Assembly: GCF_008801405.1 (NCBI RefSeq)
Contig: NZ_VZPV01000001.1
Location: forward strand, 2,170,001-2,234,000
Direction of reading: 5' to 3'
Length of the DNA stretch: 64,000 nucleotides
Source of the DNA: Ralstonia insidiosa
GTDB taxonomy: Bacteria; Pseudomonadota; Gammaproteobacteria; Burkholderiales; Burkholderiaceae
Shown here: positions 47,331 to 56,349 of the stretch, piece by piece
How the letters are laid out: the number at the start of each line of letters is the position of its first letter
How positions within the stretch are numbered: the stretch's first letter is position 1
Notes under the pieces: generated by a model
Databases searched by the model: none
The model's input: the letters and a program-made list of their open reading frames with translations, nothing else
What the model was told of the DNA's origin: nothing
Position numbers and translations under genes: made by a program

Positions 47331-48461
47331 TTAAAAAATGGAAATTGACCGACCGGAAAGGGCCGCATCGGTTTTGCCTGCCAGCATTGCCAGCGCCTGC
47401 ATCAGAAAAAAACTGCCCCAGGCGGATTCGACTAGTTCGTGCCGATCCGGTCTCGTTCTGATGCAAGCACCCCAAAAAATCCCTGCGGGCACGCCGTCGG
47501 CTTCGTTGCCGGGCTTGGTCAAGTAACGGCTGCGTACGATTGCAGCGATCTGGCGTTCGGCGAATGTCCGCCAGCGCGTTTCGCCGGCGTGCTCGCACAA
47601 GGAGAGCATCGCCATCGCTGCGATCAGTGCAGCAGAGGGGTCCTCGATGCCTTGTGGTTGATCCAGCCGATCGGGCGGCATGGACGATGGACGTGAGCGC
47701 AGCCAGTATTCGCACGCAGAGCGCGCTTGCTGTGCATACGGCTCACCCCACCGCGCGGCGCTGGCCAGTCCTAGCATGGCCCACGCTTGCCCGCGCGACC
47801 ACGCTCCGGCCCGGCCAATCGGCGTGAAAGACCGTCCGGTATGCGCGGCCTCGGCATAGCAGGCCCCATCTTCGGTCAGACAGGTGGAGATGACCGTATC
47901 GGTATGCCGCCGAGCAGCGTTTTGCCATCGCGGCGCTTCGCGCAACGTCAGCAACCGGATGACGGCAGCTAGCGCATCGATGCCAATGTGCTGTCCGCCA
48001 TGTTTGCCACCGCCGATAGCGGTACCGGTAGGAATGCATTGCAGCTCGGGGTGAAATGAGGCGGCAAGCGCCTCGGCTGCGGCGCATGTCTGCTGCGCGC
48101 AAGTCTCGTTGCCGAACCAGCGTGCGCCCGGTGCTGCCCCGTACCAGAACAGCATGGCGCGATGGATGGAATCCGCTTTGAGCTTGGGCGCAAGCCGCTC
48201 GCACAGTTGCACGGCTTTGAGCCGTTCGCTCGCTACGCCCGCTAGGCGTGCTCGCAACCACCAGCATCCTGCCCAGAAACCGCCGACCCACGAACCGCCT
48301 TCTGAGAGGACCCAACAGTCCTCAGTGCCAACCGAATAGAGCGGAAAACCCGCACCGCATTGCACTTCGACGGCGTCCATGCGTGTGCAGAGGTTCTCCA
48401 GCGCCGCCATGATTTCCGCTTGGCTCAACGTATCGTTTTCCGCAAACGGCGAGGTGGTCAT
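47331..48461 (-). CDS. GH88-like glycoside hydrolase (unsaturated glucuronyl hydrolase fold)
   Basis: The 376-residue protein has an (alpha/alpha)6-barrel signature: SWVGGFWAGCWWLRARL, HIGIDALAAVIRLL (the position of the GH88 catalytic Asp), GAWSRGQAWAMLGLA and PSAALIAAMAMLSL. GH88 enzymes cleave unsaturated uronic disaccharides. No polysaccharide lyase or uronate genes are near, and the gene overlaps an MFS gene (ATGA) in a metallophore-like operon. The true substrate may be a glycosylated precursor. That is conjecture; the fold assignment is firm. Confidence 0.75.
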   Translation of the reverse strand: MTTSPFAENDTLSQAEIMAALENLCTRMDAVEVQCGAGFPLYSVGTEDCWVLSEGGSWVGGFWAGCWWLRARLAGVASERLKAVQLCERLAPKLKADSIHRAMLFWYGAAPGARWFGNETCAQQTCAAAEALAASFHPELQCIPTGTAIGGGKHGGQHIGIDALAAVIRLLTLREAPRWQNAARRHTDTVISTCLTEDGACYAEAAHTGRSFTPIGRAGAWSRGQAWAMLGLASAARWGEPYAQQARSACEYWLRSRPSSMPPDRLDQPQGIEDPSAALIAAMAMLSLCEHAGETRWRTFAERQIAAIVRSRYLTKPGNEADGVPAGIFWGACIRTRPDRHELVESAWGSFFLMQALAMLAGKTDAALSGRSISIF

Positions 48462-49657
48462 CGGTCCCTCCTCGCGCGCACCCGGGCCAGCGAGAGGGCG
48501 ATCGCGCATCCTGCCATCAGCACTGCGATGGCAAGCGTCCATGCCCCTGAGAACCCATAACGGGAATTGATCACCGCCCCGCATAGCGGGGGGCCGACAG
48601 CGAAGCCACCGAAGAACGCGGCCGACAGCAGCCCCGAGGCCGTGGCCGCGCCGCCGAAGATCGGGTCTCTCAGCAGCATGCCCATCGCGATCGCGTTGGT
48701 CGCCACCGCCGTCAAGCCCATCCCCGCAGCGCCAGCCCACAGCATCCAATGCGTAGTGGAGTCCGAGCACATGGTGATGCCGACGGCCAGTGCGGCGAAT
48801 GCCAGCAGTGCGAGCAGCAATTGCGATTCGTCCTTGAGTCGGGCTCCCAACGGTGTCAGCACCACGCGGGAAAAAATGCCCGTGGCCCCAAACGTAGCGA
48901 CCATGAGGCCGGCTTGCGCTGGCGTTGTTCCGTGCAGGGTGGCGAACAAGGGCAGGAAGGTGACGAAGGACGATAGGGCCATGCCGACACAGCCTTGGAC
49001 CCCCATCAACCGCCACAACAGTCCGTTGGGGCGCAGAGCTGCGCGACCTTTGGCCTGTGTCGCGCGCCGTGCCGGTGCCGGTGCCGACAGCGGCGATAGC
49101 AGGCACATCAGCAGTGAAACCGGCGCGATCAGACCCAGCGCGGCGCGCCAGCCGTAGTGGGCCGCTAGCCCCGGCAGCGCCAGACCGGCAAACAGTGCGC
49201 CGATCTGTACACCGGACTGCTTCAGACCGACGATCAGCGCTTTTTTCTCGGGCGCAACCCGCTGCGCGATGAGCAGGTTGGTGACTGGGTTCGACAGTGC
49301 CTGCGCGACCCCGCAGATGGCGACGGCAACAATCACGCCGCCAAAGCCCGGCACGGCAAGGATTGCCGCGTAGGCCAAAGCCACCGCCGCAAAGAGCATA
49401 CACAGTCCACGCCGCGAGCCGAGCCGCTCCACCAGCGGCCCCGCTCCAAGCGAGAGAACGGCGGCGAGACCGAAGGCGCTCATCGTGACATAGCCTAACC
49501 ACCCGGCCTCGATATGCAGGTCGCGGATCAGGAACGGCCCCAGCGTGCCGATGGCATACAGGATCAGCATTGGCAGAGCCATCGCCATGGTCAACGTTGC
49601 ACTCAACCCAAGCTCGACCCGTGCCGTTCGGCGAAAAAATTTGGTCGCCGCCCTCAT
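48458..49657 (-). CDS. MFS transporter
   Basis: The 399-residue protein has about 12 hydrophobic segments, beginning with LSATLTMAMALPMLILYAIGT. Helix 4 contains the amphipathic LIVGLKQSGVQIGALFAG. It resembles CynX/NNP-like or drug-type carriers, not MHS members. It overlaps the genes on both sides (ATGA twice), so it belongs to the thiocarboxylate operon and is the best candidate exporter of its product. PDTC clusters likewise carry an MFS gene. Confidence 0.88.
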   Translation of the reverse strand: MRAATKFFRRTARVELGLSATLTMAMALPMLILYAIGTLGPFLIRDLHIEAGWLGYVTMSAFGLAAVLSLGAGPLVERLGSRRGLCMLFAAVALAYAAILAVPGFGGVIVAVAICGVAQALSNPVTNLLIAQRVAPEKKALIVGLKQSGVQIGALFAGLALPGLAAHYGWRAALGLIAPVSLLMCLLSPLSAPAPARRATQAKGRAALRPNGLLWRLMGVQGCVGMALSSFVTFLPLFATLHGTTPAQAGLMVATFGATGIFSRVVLTPLGARLKDESQLLLALLAFAALAVGITMCSDSTTHWMLWAGAAGMGLTAVATNAIAMGMLLRDPIFGGAATASGLLSAAFFGGFAVGPPLCGAVINSRYGFSGAWTLAIAVLMAGCAIALSLARVRARRDR

Positions 49658-50847
49658 TGCGCCGTCTCGCTTTTCGACTCGGCATAGGCTTGCAAGAGCT
49701 GCTTGCCGATGTGGTTGATCAGCACCTCGTCCGCGCCGTCCAGGATGCGCGTGGCGCGGGCCATGCGGTAAATGCCGGAGAGCGGAGTCTCGTCGCCGAG
49801 ACCTTCTGCGCCAAATATCTGGATGGCGGAATCGGCTGCAACATGCAGTGCTTGCGATGCTGCGACTTTCGCCATGTTGACCGCAACTTCGCTGCGCTCT
49901 TGCTGGTCCACGCTGACGGCCGCCAGCCTGACGAGGCAACGTGCGCTGGCGATGGCTTGATGCGCTTGAAAGACGTGCTGTCGCACCAACTGCTTGTCCG
50001 GCAGCCGGGCCAGGGCGCCGCGCGGCGAGCAGATACGCCCGCACATCAAATCGAAGCAGCGCTGTGCCAGCCCGACCCAATGGATGGCGTTAAGCGTGCG
50101 CCCCAGGGCCAATCGCTCCTGCATTAGATCGAGCCCCCGGTCGCGTTGCCCAAGGACGTAGCTCTCAGGCACCGATACCTGGTCGAAGGACAATTCGCAT
50201 TGCCCCTGCAGCCGGCCCAGGACCGGCATCTCCCGCTCGATGCGAAAGCCCGCTGCGTCGGTGGGCACCACAATCATTGAAAAGGCGTGTTCCGGAGCGG
50301 CCTCCTGCCGGGTACGTGCCACGACCGTGACGAAGGTAGCTTGTGCGGCCCGGGAGATGTACCACTTGCGGCCTTCGACGATCCACTTGCCGCTGGTCAG
50401 CTCGGCACGGGTCTGCATCGTCGCCGGCACCGATCCTGCGGCATCCGGCTCCGACATGCCGTAAGCGCCGATGCCGCTCCCCTCCACCAACGGCGTGAGG
50501 AAACGCTCGCGGACAGCAGCGCTGCCGTGCCGGCGCAGCATATGTACGTCCAGCGTGGTACGACTGCCGAAGATCGCAGGCCCGTATTCCGAACGGCCTT
50601 CCTGTTCGGCAACCGGCAGGTATTCAGCCAGCGAGGCAATCTTGCCGCCGTGGTCAGCAGGATAGAACAGGCCCCATAGCCCAGCCTCCCGCGCGGTATG
50701 CGCCAGCTCAGCCATTTTTGCGGCGGCCTGGGCATCGCCCTGGGCCAGTACCGGCTCGCTCGGCACGATGAGGTCGTCGGTGAAGGTCTTGACGGCATCG
50801 GCCAGCGACTGCGCCGGCATGCCGAGATGGAGTGGGAGGGCGGACAA
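49654..50847 (-). CDS. Acyl-CoA dehydrogenase-family protein
   Basis: The 397-residue FAD enzyme has the ACAD layout. An N-terminal helical domain carries GLWGLFYPADHGGKIASLAEY. The beta domain has GAYGMSEPDAAGS and WIVEGRKWYISRAAQA, and the C-terminal helices have LGRTLNAIHWVG and IFGAEGLGDETP, ending with RILDGADEVLINHIG. I prefer TTG 50847, six bases after AGGAG, over ATG 50820, which has no ribosome site. It follows the AMP-ligase by 17 bp. A desaturation step on a CoA- or carrier-bound acid is likely. Confidence 0.85.
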   Translation of the reverse strand: MSALPLHLGMPAQSLADAVKTFTDDLIVPSEPVLAQGDAQAAAKMAELAHTAREAGLWGLFYPADHGGKIASLAEYLPVAEQEGRSEYGPAIFGSRTTLDVHMLRRHGSAAVRERFLTPLVEGSGIGAYGMSEPDAAGSVPATMQTRAELTSGKWIVEGRKWYISRAAQATFVTVVARTRQEAAPEHAFSMIVVPTDAAGFRIEREMPVLGRLQGQCELSFDQVSVPESYVLGQRDRGLDLMQERLALGRTLNAIHWVGLAQRCFDLMCGRICSPRGALARLPDKQLVRQHVFQAHQAIASARCLVRLAAVSVDQQERSEVAVNMAKVAASQALHVAADSAIQIFGAEGLGDETPLSGIYRMARATRILDGADEVLINHIGKQLLQAYAESKSETAQ

Positions 50848-50864
50848 TGTCTTCTCCTGCGCGA

Positions 50865-52514
50865 TCAATGGGATATCCCGATGCCGAGTTCGAGAAACGC
50901 AACTTCCGCAGCTAGCAGTTTCTTGTCCACCTTGCCGGCGGGTGTGAGTGGGAAGCGGCGCATGTAGCGCAGGTACTCGGGAAGCTTGTTGGTTTCCAGC
51001 CCCTTGCTGCGCAGGTAACCAGAGATCTCGGCCAATGCCGGACGCGCCACGCCGTCGCGCATCGTCAAGCACAAGCACACGCGCTGCCCTAGGTCGGGAT
51101 CGGGCACCGGCACGCAGGCCGCGCTCACTACGTCCGGGTAGGCGGTGGCGAGGTTCTCGATCTGGACCGTGCTGATGTTCGCGCCACCACGAATGATGAT
51201 GTCCTTCTTACGTCCGGCCAGCGCTAGCCGGCCGTCGGCATCGATAAAGCCAAGGTCGCCGGTATGGACCCAGCCCTCTGCATCACGATACTTCGCGTCA
51301 AGTTCCGGTGCATTGACGTACTGCATCGGAGACATCGGGCCGCGGGCAGTGATCTCTCCCACCTCGCCGTCCTGTACCGCCCGCCCAGACGCATCGACGA
51401 TCCGAATGTCGCAGACGGCGGGGTTGGGGCGGCCCACGCTTCTGAAAATGACGTCGGCCTCGTCCTCCAGCGTGTTGTGGCAATTGACGCCGTCGGCGGA
51501 ACCGTAGAGGCTGATGAAGCGGCAATCGAAAGCATTGATGCAGCGGCGGATGCTGGCTTGATCGATGACCGCCCCGCCTGAAACCAGTGCAGTCAGACTG
51601 GACTTGTCAATGCCGGCCAGCATGGGGTCGGCGGCCATACGTTGCAGCATGGTCGGCACACCGAGAACATGTGTCGGCTTGAAAGCCGAGATCGCCTCGA
51701 TCGCCTGCGTCGCCTCGAATTTCGGCAACAGTGCAACCGATCCACCTAGCCAGCACAACACGCCAAAGGTTGCCGTCGAGCCGAAGGCAGAGCCGAGTGG
51801 CACAAGATACAGGCCGCGAAACGACTCGCCGTCGGGGTGCAGTCGCTGTAAAAAACGCCCGCGGCCGCCCAGCAGTGCATTGTGGGAATACGCCACAAGC
51901 TTGGGTTCCGACTCGGTGCCGGACGAAACGAGGAAACGCACGGGATCGTCGGGGCTGACCGGAGGTAAGTCTTGGGGGGCGATGGGTTGTGTTTGCAGCA
52001 GGTGATCCAGACCATGCCAGCCCTCACGGGCGCTGCCATCGATGATCAGCACGCGTAGCGACAAGACGGTAGGCCGCAGCGATTCGATGAGCTGACACAT
52101 ATCAAGCTCGCCGTAAGATGGCGTCACAATCACCGCCCGCGCCTGGCAGCGTTTGAGCAGCGATTCGATGTCGAGCCGACCCCGCCCTGGCGGGAAAGGG
52201 GCAACCACCGCACCGAGTGCCGCCGCCGCCAGATCGATGGCGCAACTGTGCCAGGTGTTCGGCAACTGGTAAGCCACCACGTCGCCAGCGACGATGCCGC
52301 GCGCTTTCAGGCCAGCTGCCAGCCGCAGCGTTCCGTCGAGCAGTTCACCGTAGCTCACGCTGCCAGCAGGCGACAGCACAGCAGTTTTGCTGGGATTGCA
52401 TTCGGCATGCTGACGGAACATCTCAAAAACAGAGCGGTTCGGGTACAGGCCCCGCCGCGCCCATTCGCGGCGCAGGCCGCCAGGAACCAGATCGATGATG
52501 CCGGCAGCGTTCAT
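50865..52514 (-). CDS. AMP-dependent acyl-CoA/aryl ligase (ANL family)
   Basis: The 549-residue adenylate-forming enzyme has VSSGTESEPKLVAYSH (P-loop, motif A3), YGSADG (A5), GWVHTGDLGFIDADG (A7), GRKKDIIIRGGANIS (A8) and the catalytic lysine block PLTPAGKVDKKLL (A10). It activates a carboxylic acid, either to a CoA thioester or to an adenylate that a protein thiocarboxylate can attack. ATG 52514 follows GGAG and overlaps the CaiB-like stop (ATGA). The acid substrate is unknown. Confidence 0.9.
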   Translation of the reverse strand: MNAAGIIDLVPGGLRREWARRGLYPNRSVFEMFRQHAECNPSKTAVLSPAGSVSYGELLDGTLRLAAGLKARGIVAGDVVAYQLPNTWHSCAIDLAAAALGAVVAPFPPGRGRLDIESLLKRCQARAVIVTPSYGELDMCQLIESLRPTVLSLRVLIIDGSAREGWHGLDHLLQTQPIAPQDLPPVSPDDPVRFLVSSGTESEPKLVAYSHNALLGGRGRFLQRLHPDGESFRGLYLVPLGSAFGSTATFGVLCWLGGSVALLPKFEATQAIEAISAFKPTHVLGVPTMLQRMAADPMLAGIDKSSLTALVSGGAVIDQASIRRCINAFDCRFISLYGSADGVNCHNTLEDEADVIFRSVGRPNPAVCDIRIVDASGRAVQDGEVGEITARGPMSPMQYVNAPELDAKYRDAEGWVHTGDLGFIDADGRLALAGRKKDIIIRGGANISTVQIENLATAYPDVVSAACVPVPDPDLGQRVCLCLTMRDGVARPALAEISGYLRSKGLETNKLPEYLRYMRRFPLTPAGKVDKKLLAAEVAFLELGIGISH

Positions 52515-54379
52515 TGAAAGCTCCAAGGAGAATTGACGCGCGTATAAGACCCGGGCACCAGGCCGGCAGCCAACCGGGGGTTGTCACGCAGTTCGCTCAA
52601 GTCATCCGGCGCGAGTGAGGCGGGAATACCGAGTGGTTCGAGCACGGCGAGCCATTCCGATGCAGTTTTCGACGACAACGCCTCGGGCAGACGGGCATGC
52701 AGTTCTGTTGCAGATACGTCCCTACTGAGGCCGGCGGCGCCTGCTAGGGCAGCCATCGTCCGCGCATCCGGGCAATCGAGCGCGAGCCAGCCTTGGCGCG
52801 TCGGGTAGACCGCTTGCAAGACGCTGTCCGACGGCAGTGTTTCCCGCGAATGGAGCAGTGCATCCAAATCCTCAGTGCAAAGCAGGCTTGCCGCGCCCAG
52901 CAGCGACGACTCCATGCGCAGTCCTGCAGGCAGCAACGATCGGCTCAGTAGCGCAGCGGTCACGCCTTGCGCGGCGACGGCTCCGCCCAGTACATCCAGC
53001 ACGGTGAAAAGCGATCCACCATCGGTGTGGGAGGCGCGGGCGATCTTGTGTGCGATACCGGAATAAGCCTGCACCACGAAATCGGTGCCGGGCAACGCCT
53101 GCTCGCCATCACCCCAGCCACCGGCGTATGCATACACCAGAGCCGGATTGATGCGCCGTAAATCTGCCGAATCGAGTTGCAATGCAGCGGCTTTGCCGGG
53201 CGCCCAGTTGTGCAGGAACACGTCTGCCTCTCTCGCAAGTGCGTGAATCTCGGCACGGCCATGCGCTGCCTTGATGTCGATCTCGCGCACGATTTTCGAT
53301 CGGTTGAGGGCATCGAAGCGGGCGGATACACCCTCGGCTATTGGCGGTACGCCGCGCAACGGATCGCCGCCCGGAGGCTCGATGCGGATCACGGTCGCGC
53401 CGAGCATTGCCAGCAGATGGCCGGCCAGCGGCCCCTGGATGCGACGGCAGGATTCAATAACCGTCATGCCGGATAAAGGAAGCGGGCCGGTGGCGCGGTT
53501 CGAGCCATAAGGCGCGGACTCGCCTGTCTCGCTCGTGAAAGCCCATGGCCCTCGCCGCCATAGCGGATGTGCATCGATGTCCGCAGCGCGCTCTTGTAGC
53601 GAGCGCACCGGGCAGATTGCCACACCGGTATGCGCGCAGACCTCGGCGATCCGTGCATAGGGCAGACGCGCTAGCGCGTCAATCAGTGTGGCGGGCAGCG
53701 GGGCGACGGCCTTGGCGTAACGCAGCAGAAAACCATTCCAGCCCTTGCCCGCGCTTTCCATGTCGACGCCGATTTCTGACCAGAATGAGCGCCAAGGCGG
53801 CGCATCGAGCGTTTCCAGTTCGAACACCACGCCGTCGGCCGATACGAAGGGCGGCCGCTCTGTCGTCGAACTGCTGCCGGGCAGGATTTTCTCGGGCGAT
53901 TCCAACGCGGTTGCGCCAGCCAGATACTGCCCAACTGCGAGCATGCCCGCCGACGCCAAAGAGGTCGAAACCCGTTCGCAGGGCACGCCTCGCCGCATCC
54001 CAAGAGCACAAGCTAGCGCCCCCTGCAGTGCTAGCGTCGCTGCCAGCGTTGAGACATAGTTCACACCTAGCGGCTGCATTCGCCCGCTGGCACGCCCGTG
54101 CACAGACATCAGGCCACATGCCGCCTGCAAAGTGAATTCGGTGGTTGCCGCCGCGCTGTCGGGCCAGCCGCTTATCTCACACGTAATGGGCGACGCATCG
54201 GGAAGCAGCAAGCCAAAGGACAGGCTGTGCCCACATTCCCATACCCGCGGCGCTATCTGTGCCATGCCCAGAACCACGCTCTGATAGTCGAGCGAAGAAG
54301 TGAGCGGCCCAAACAGAGGGCTAGCGGTTGCCGGCAATCCTGTGATCGTGCAATGAGGTAGAAGCGGCCGCTGCTTCAT
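52511..54379 (-). CDS. CaiB/BaiF-type CoA-transferase-family protein, double-length
   Basis: The 622-residue protein is much longer than the usual 400-residue class III CoA-transferases. The C-terminal half (about 300-622) is a recognisable CaiB domain: LSGMTVIESCRRIQGPLAGHLLAMLGA, VIRIEPPGGDPLRG, LNRSKIVREIDI and DVFLHNWAPGKA. The N-terminal half (TLQAACGLMSVHG, SLASAGMLAVGQYL) looks like a second, diverged copy of the same fold. Fused forms exist in the family. It overlaps the carrier gene upstream and the ligase downstream, so a role in acyl transfer for the thiocarboxylate product is likely. Confidence 0.82.
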   Translation of the reverse strand: MKQRPLLPHCTITGLPATASPLFGPLTSSLDYQSVVLGMAQIAPRVWECGHSLSFGLLLPDASPITCEISGWPDSAAATTEFTLQAACGLMSVHGRASGRMQPLGVNYVSTLAATLALQGALACALGMRRGVPCERVSTSLASAGMLAVGQYLAGATALESPEKILPGSSSTTERPPFVSADGVVFELETLDAPPWRSFWSEIGVDMESAGKGWNGFLLRYAKAVAPLPATLIDALARLPYARIAEVCAHTGVAICPVRSLQERAADIDAHPLWRRGPWAFTSETGESAPYGSNRATGPLPLSGMTVIESCRRIQGPLAGHLLAMLGATVIRIEPPGGDPLRGVPPIAEGVSARFDALNRSKIVREIDIKAAHGRAEIHALAREADVFLHNWAPGKAAALQLDSADLRRINPALVYAYAGGWGDGEQALPGTDFVVQAYSGIAHKIARASHTDGGSLFTVLDVLGGAVAAQGVTAALLSRSLLPAGLRMESSLLGAASLLCTEDLDALLHSRETLPSDSVLQAVYPTRQGWLALDCPDARTMAALAGAAGLSRDVSATELHARLPEALSSKTASEWLAVLEPLGIPASLAPDDLSELRDNPRLAAGLVPGSYTRVNSPWSFQ

Positions 54380-54696
54380 CTCGCGTGCTCCCTGCTTGCC
54401 TGCGTCAAGCGAATCGCACGGCTCGACCCGCCAGCGACCGCAGGTAAGATCGTGACAGAGTCGCCTTCGCGCACAGCAGCGTCCAGTTCGCCGGAGAAGC
54501 GGATGTCGCTGTCATTGACGTAGATATTCACGAAGCGGTGTAGCTGGCCGTCCTGCATCAGCCGTTGCTGGATGCCGGGGTGATAGCGTTCCAGATGCGC
54601 AATGATGTCGCGGATCGTCGCTCCGCTCGCTTCAACGCGCTTCCGATCGTTAGTCAGCGGGCGCAAGAGGGTGGGGATATGAACGATGATGGTCAT
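54376..54696 (-). CDS. MoaD/ThiS-like sulfur-carrier protein with masked diglycine
   Basis: The 106-residue protein has the ubiquitin-like fold of MoaD, ThiS and CysO. It begins TIIVHIPTLLRPLT and ends in GDSVTILPAVAGG, with the diglycine at 89-90. Sixteen further residues (SSRAIRLTQASREHAR) follow the GG, so it is made as an inactive precursor. The JAMM protease encoded next to it (ATGA overlap) is the obvious processing enzyme, as QbsD is for QbsE and Mec+ for CysO. Once trimmed, the C-terminus would be adenylated and thiocarboxylated by the MoeB-like protein. Confidence 0.88.
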   Translation of the reverse strand: MTIIVHIPTLLRPLTNDRKRVEASGATIRDIIAHLERYHPGIQQRLMQDGQLHRFVNIYVNDSDIRFSGELDAAVREGDSVTILPAVAGGSSRAIRLTQASREHAR

Positions 54697-55160
54697 GACA
54701 TTTCCTTCTCCGGGGTCGGAGTGGGGGAGGCAATTGAGTGTGGCGGGACGTAGTGATCAACCGTCCTGATCGATTCTTCGACGACGCAGCCTTCGAAGAT
54801 GCGAAAACTGCGAACGGCCTGTTCGCACGCAGCGTCGGTGGAGACAATGACGTAATGCGCGTGCGGCTCGGCGGCGCAGGCAATGTCGTCCCGGCTTGGA
54901 TAAGCATCCGAACTGGTATGCGAGTGGTAGAGCACGAGCGGCTCTTCGCCACGCTCTTCCATCTCTTTCCAGAGGCGGAGTTGTTCGAGCGAATCGAAGC
55001 GGAAGGCTTCGGACGATTGCGCAGCATTGCGCATCGAGATCAGCCGCATGGGGCGATTCGAGCCAACCGGGCCGGCAATGACGCCGCAGGTTTCGAGTGG
55101 GTGGTCCTGCCTGGCCTGCGCCAGCATGGCGTCGATGAGTTCGGCGAGAATAACAAGCAC
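54693..55160 (-). CDS. JAMM/Mov34 (M67-type) zinc metalloprotease
   Basis: The 155-residue protein carries the complete JAMM motif: Glu23 (HPLETCGVIAG) and then H79-S-H81 with Ser89 and Asp92 (YHSHTSSDAYPSRDD). Bacterial members such as QbsD and Mec+ remove residues beyond the diglycine of sulfur-carrier proteins. The gene overlaps the carrier gene by four bases and lies 15 bp after the E1-like gene. Processing the 16-residue tail of that carrier is the probable function. Confidence 0.9.
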   Translation of the reverse strand: MLVILAELIDAMLAQARQDHPLETCGVIAGPVGSNRPMRLISMRNAAQSSEAFRFDSLEQLRLWKEMEERGEEPLVLYHSHTSSDAYPSRDDIACAAEPHAHYVIVSTDAACEQAVRSFRIFEGCVVEESIRTVDHYVPPHSIASPTPTPEKEMS

Positions 55161-55175
55161 CTTATCCTCCTTCGC

Positions 55176-56345
55176 TCAATAGCCTGGCAGCGAGGGATCA
55201 ACTTCTTTGATCCACGCGAGAATGCCGCCATCTAGGTTCCAGAGCCGGGTAAAGCCCTGTTTTTGCAGCGCTAACAGAACTTGGCGGGAGCGCGCGCCGG
55301 ATTTGCAGTGCAGGACAATTGGGGCGTTTCGATCAAGCTGCGAAGCGAACTCCGGCAACATTGCCCGGTCCTTAGGAATGTGTTGTGCCCCGGGGATGCG
55401 CACGATGTCCCATTCGGTTGCTTCGCGCACGTCGATCAATTGGAAGTTGTCGCCGCGATCCTGCCAGCGCTTGAGTTCGGGCGCGCTGATGGAGGGGGGC
55501 TCAGCATCTTGATCGCTCTGACGGCGCAGGCCGCAGAACGCTTGGTAGTCTGTTAGCGCAGCAATCGGCATGCGCTTTGGATCGCGTCGCAGCGGAATGA
55601 AGCGATAGCTCATGTCTAGCGCATCGTAGACAGCGAGCCGGCCCAGCAAAGTATCGCCCAGGCCTGTGATGAGCTTTACCGCCTCCGTGGCCATCATCGC
55701 GCCAATCGACGCGCACAGGATGCCGAGCACGCCGCCTTCAGAGCAGGACGGAGCAAGTTCGGGCGGCGGTGGCTCAGGGTACAGATCTCGATAGTTGAGC
55801 CCGGCGTCGTCTGGTGCTTGCTCCCAGAACACCGAGGCCTGCCCCTCGAAGCGGAAGATGGAGCCCCAGACATAGGGCTTGCCTGCCAGCACGCAGGCAT
55901 CATTGACCAGATAGCGGGTCGCAAAATTGTCGGTGCCATCGACAACCAAGTCGTACCCACCGAAGATGGACAGCGCATTCGACGCGTCCAGCCTATCCAT
56001 GTATAGCTGGACTTTGACGTAGGGATTGATGTCGTGGATCGAGTCGCGCGCGCTTTCCGCCTTCGGCTTGCCCAAGTCGGCAACGCCGTGAATGACTTGC
56101 CGCTGCAGGTTTGACTCGTCCACCACGTCGAAATCGACGATACCTATCGTGCCGACGCCGGCGGCCGCAAGGTACAGCAAAACTGGCGACCCTAGGCCAC
56201 CCGCGCCAACGACCAGCACTCTGCTGCTCTTCAAGCGTTTCTGCCCATCGAGACCCACGTCGGGCAACAGCAGATGCCGGCTATAGCGACTGATTTCCGC
56301 CGCGCTCAAGTTCGCCGACGGTTCTACCAAAGGGAGCAGCTTCAT
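55176..56345 (-). CDS. MoeB/ThiF-like adenylyltransferase fused to a rhodanese domain
   Basis: The 389-residue enzyme has an E1-like domain with VLVVGAGGLGSPVLLYLAAA (ATP loop), DESNLQRQ and VDGTDNFATRY. The catalytic-cysteine region is PSCSEGGVLGILCASIG. A C-terminal rhodanese domain (about 285-389) holds the persulfide cysteine in LHCKSGARSRQ (near 347). It would adenylate the carrier C-terminus and deliver sulfur to make the thiocarboxylate, like QbsC, PdtF or MoeZ. I use ATG 56345. It is the first enzyme gene of the cluster. Confidence 0.9.
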   Translation of the reverse strand: MKLLPLVEPSANLSAAEISRYSRHLLLPDVGLDGQKRLKSSRVLVVGAGGLGSPVLLYLAAAGVGTIGIVDFDVVDESNLQRQVIHGVADLGKPKAESARDSIHDINPYVKVQLYMDRLDASNALSIFGGYDLVVDGTDNFATRYLVNDACVLAGKPYVWGSIFRFEGQASVFWEQAPDDAGLNYRDLYPEPPPPELAPSCSEGGVLGILCASIGAMMATEAVKLITGLGDTLLGRLAVYDALDMSYRFIPLRRDPKRMPIAALTDYQAFCGLRRQSDQDAEPPSISAPELKRWQDRGDNFQLIDVREATEWDIVRIPGAQHIPKDRAMLPEFASQLDRNAPIVLHCKSGARSRQVLLALQKQGFTRLWNLDGGILAWIKEVDPSLPGY

Positions 56346-56349
56346 CGCA

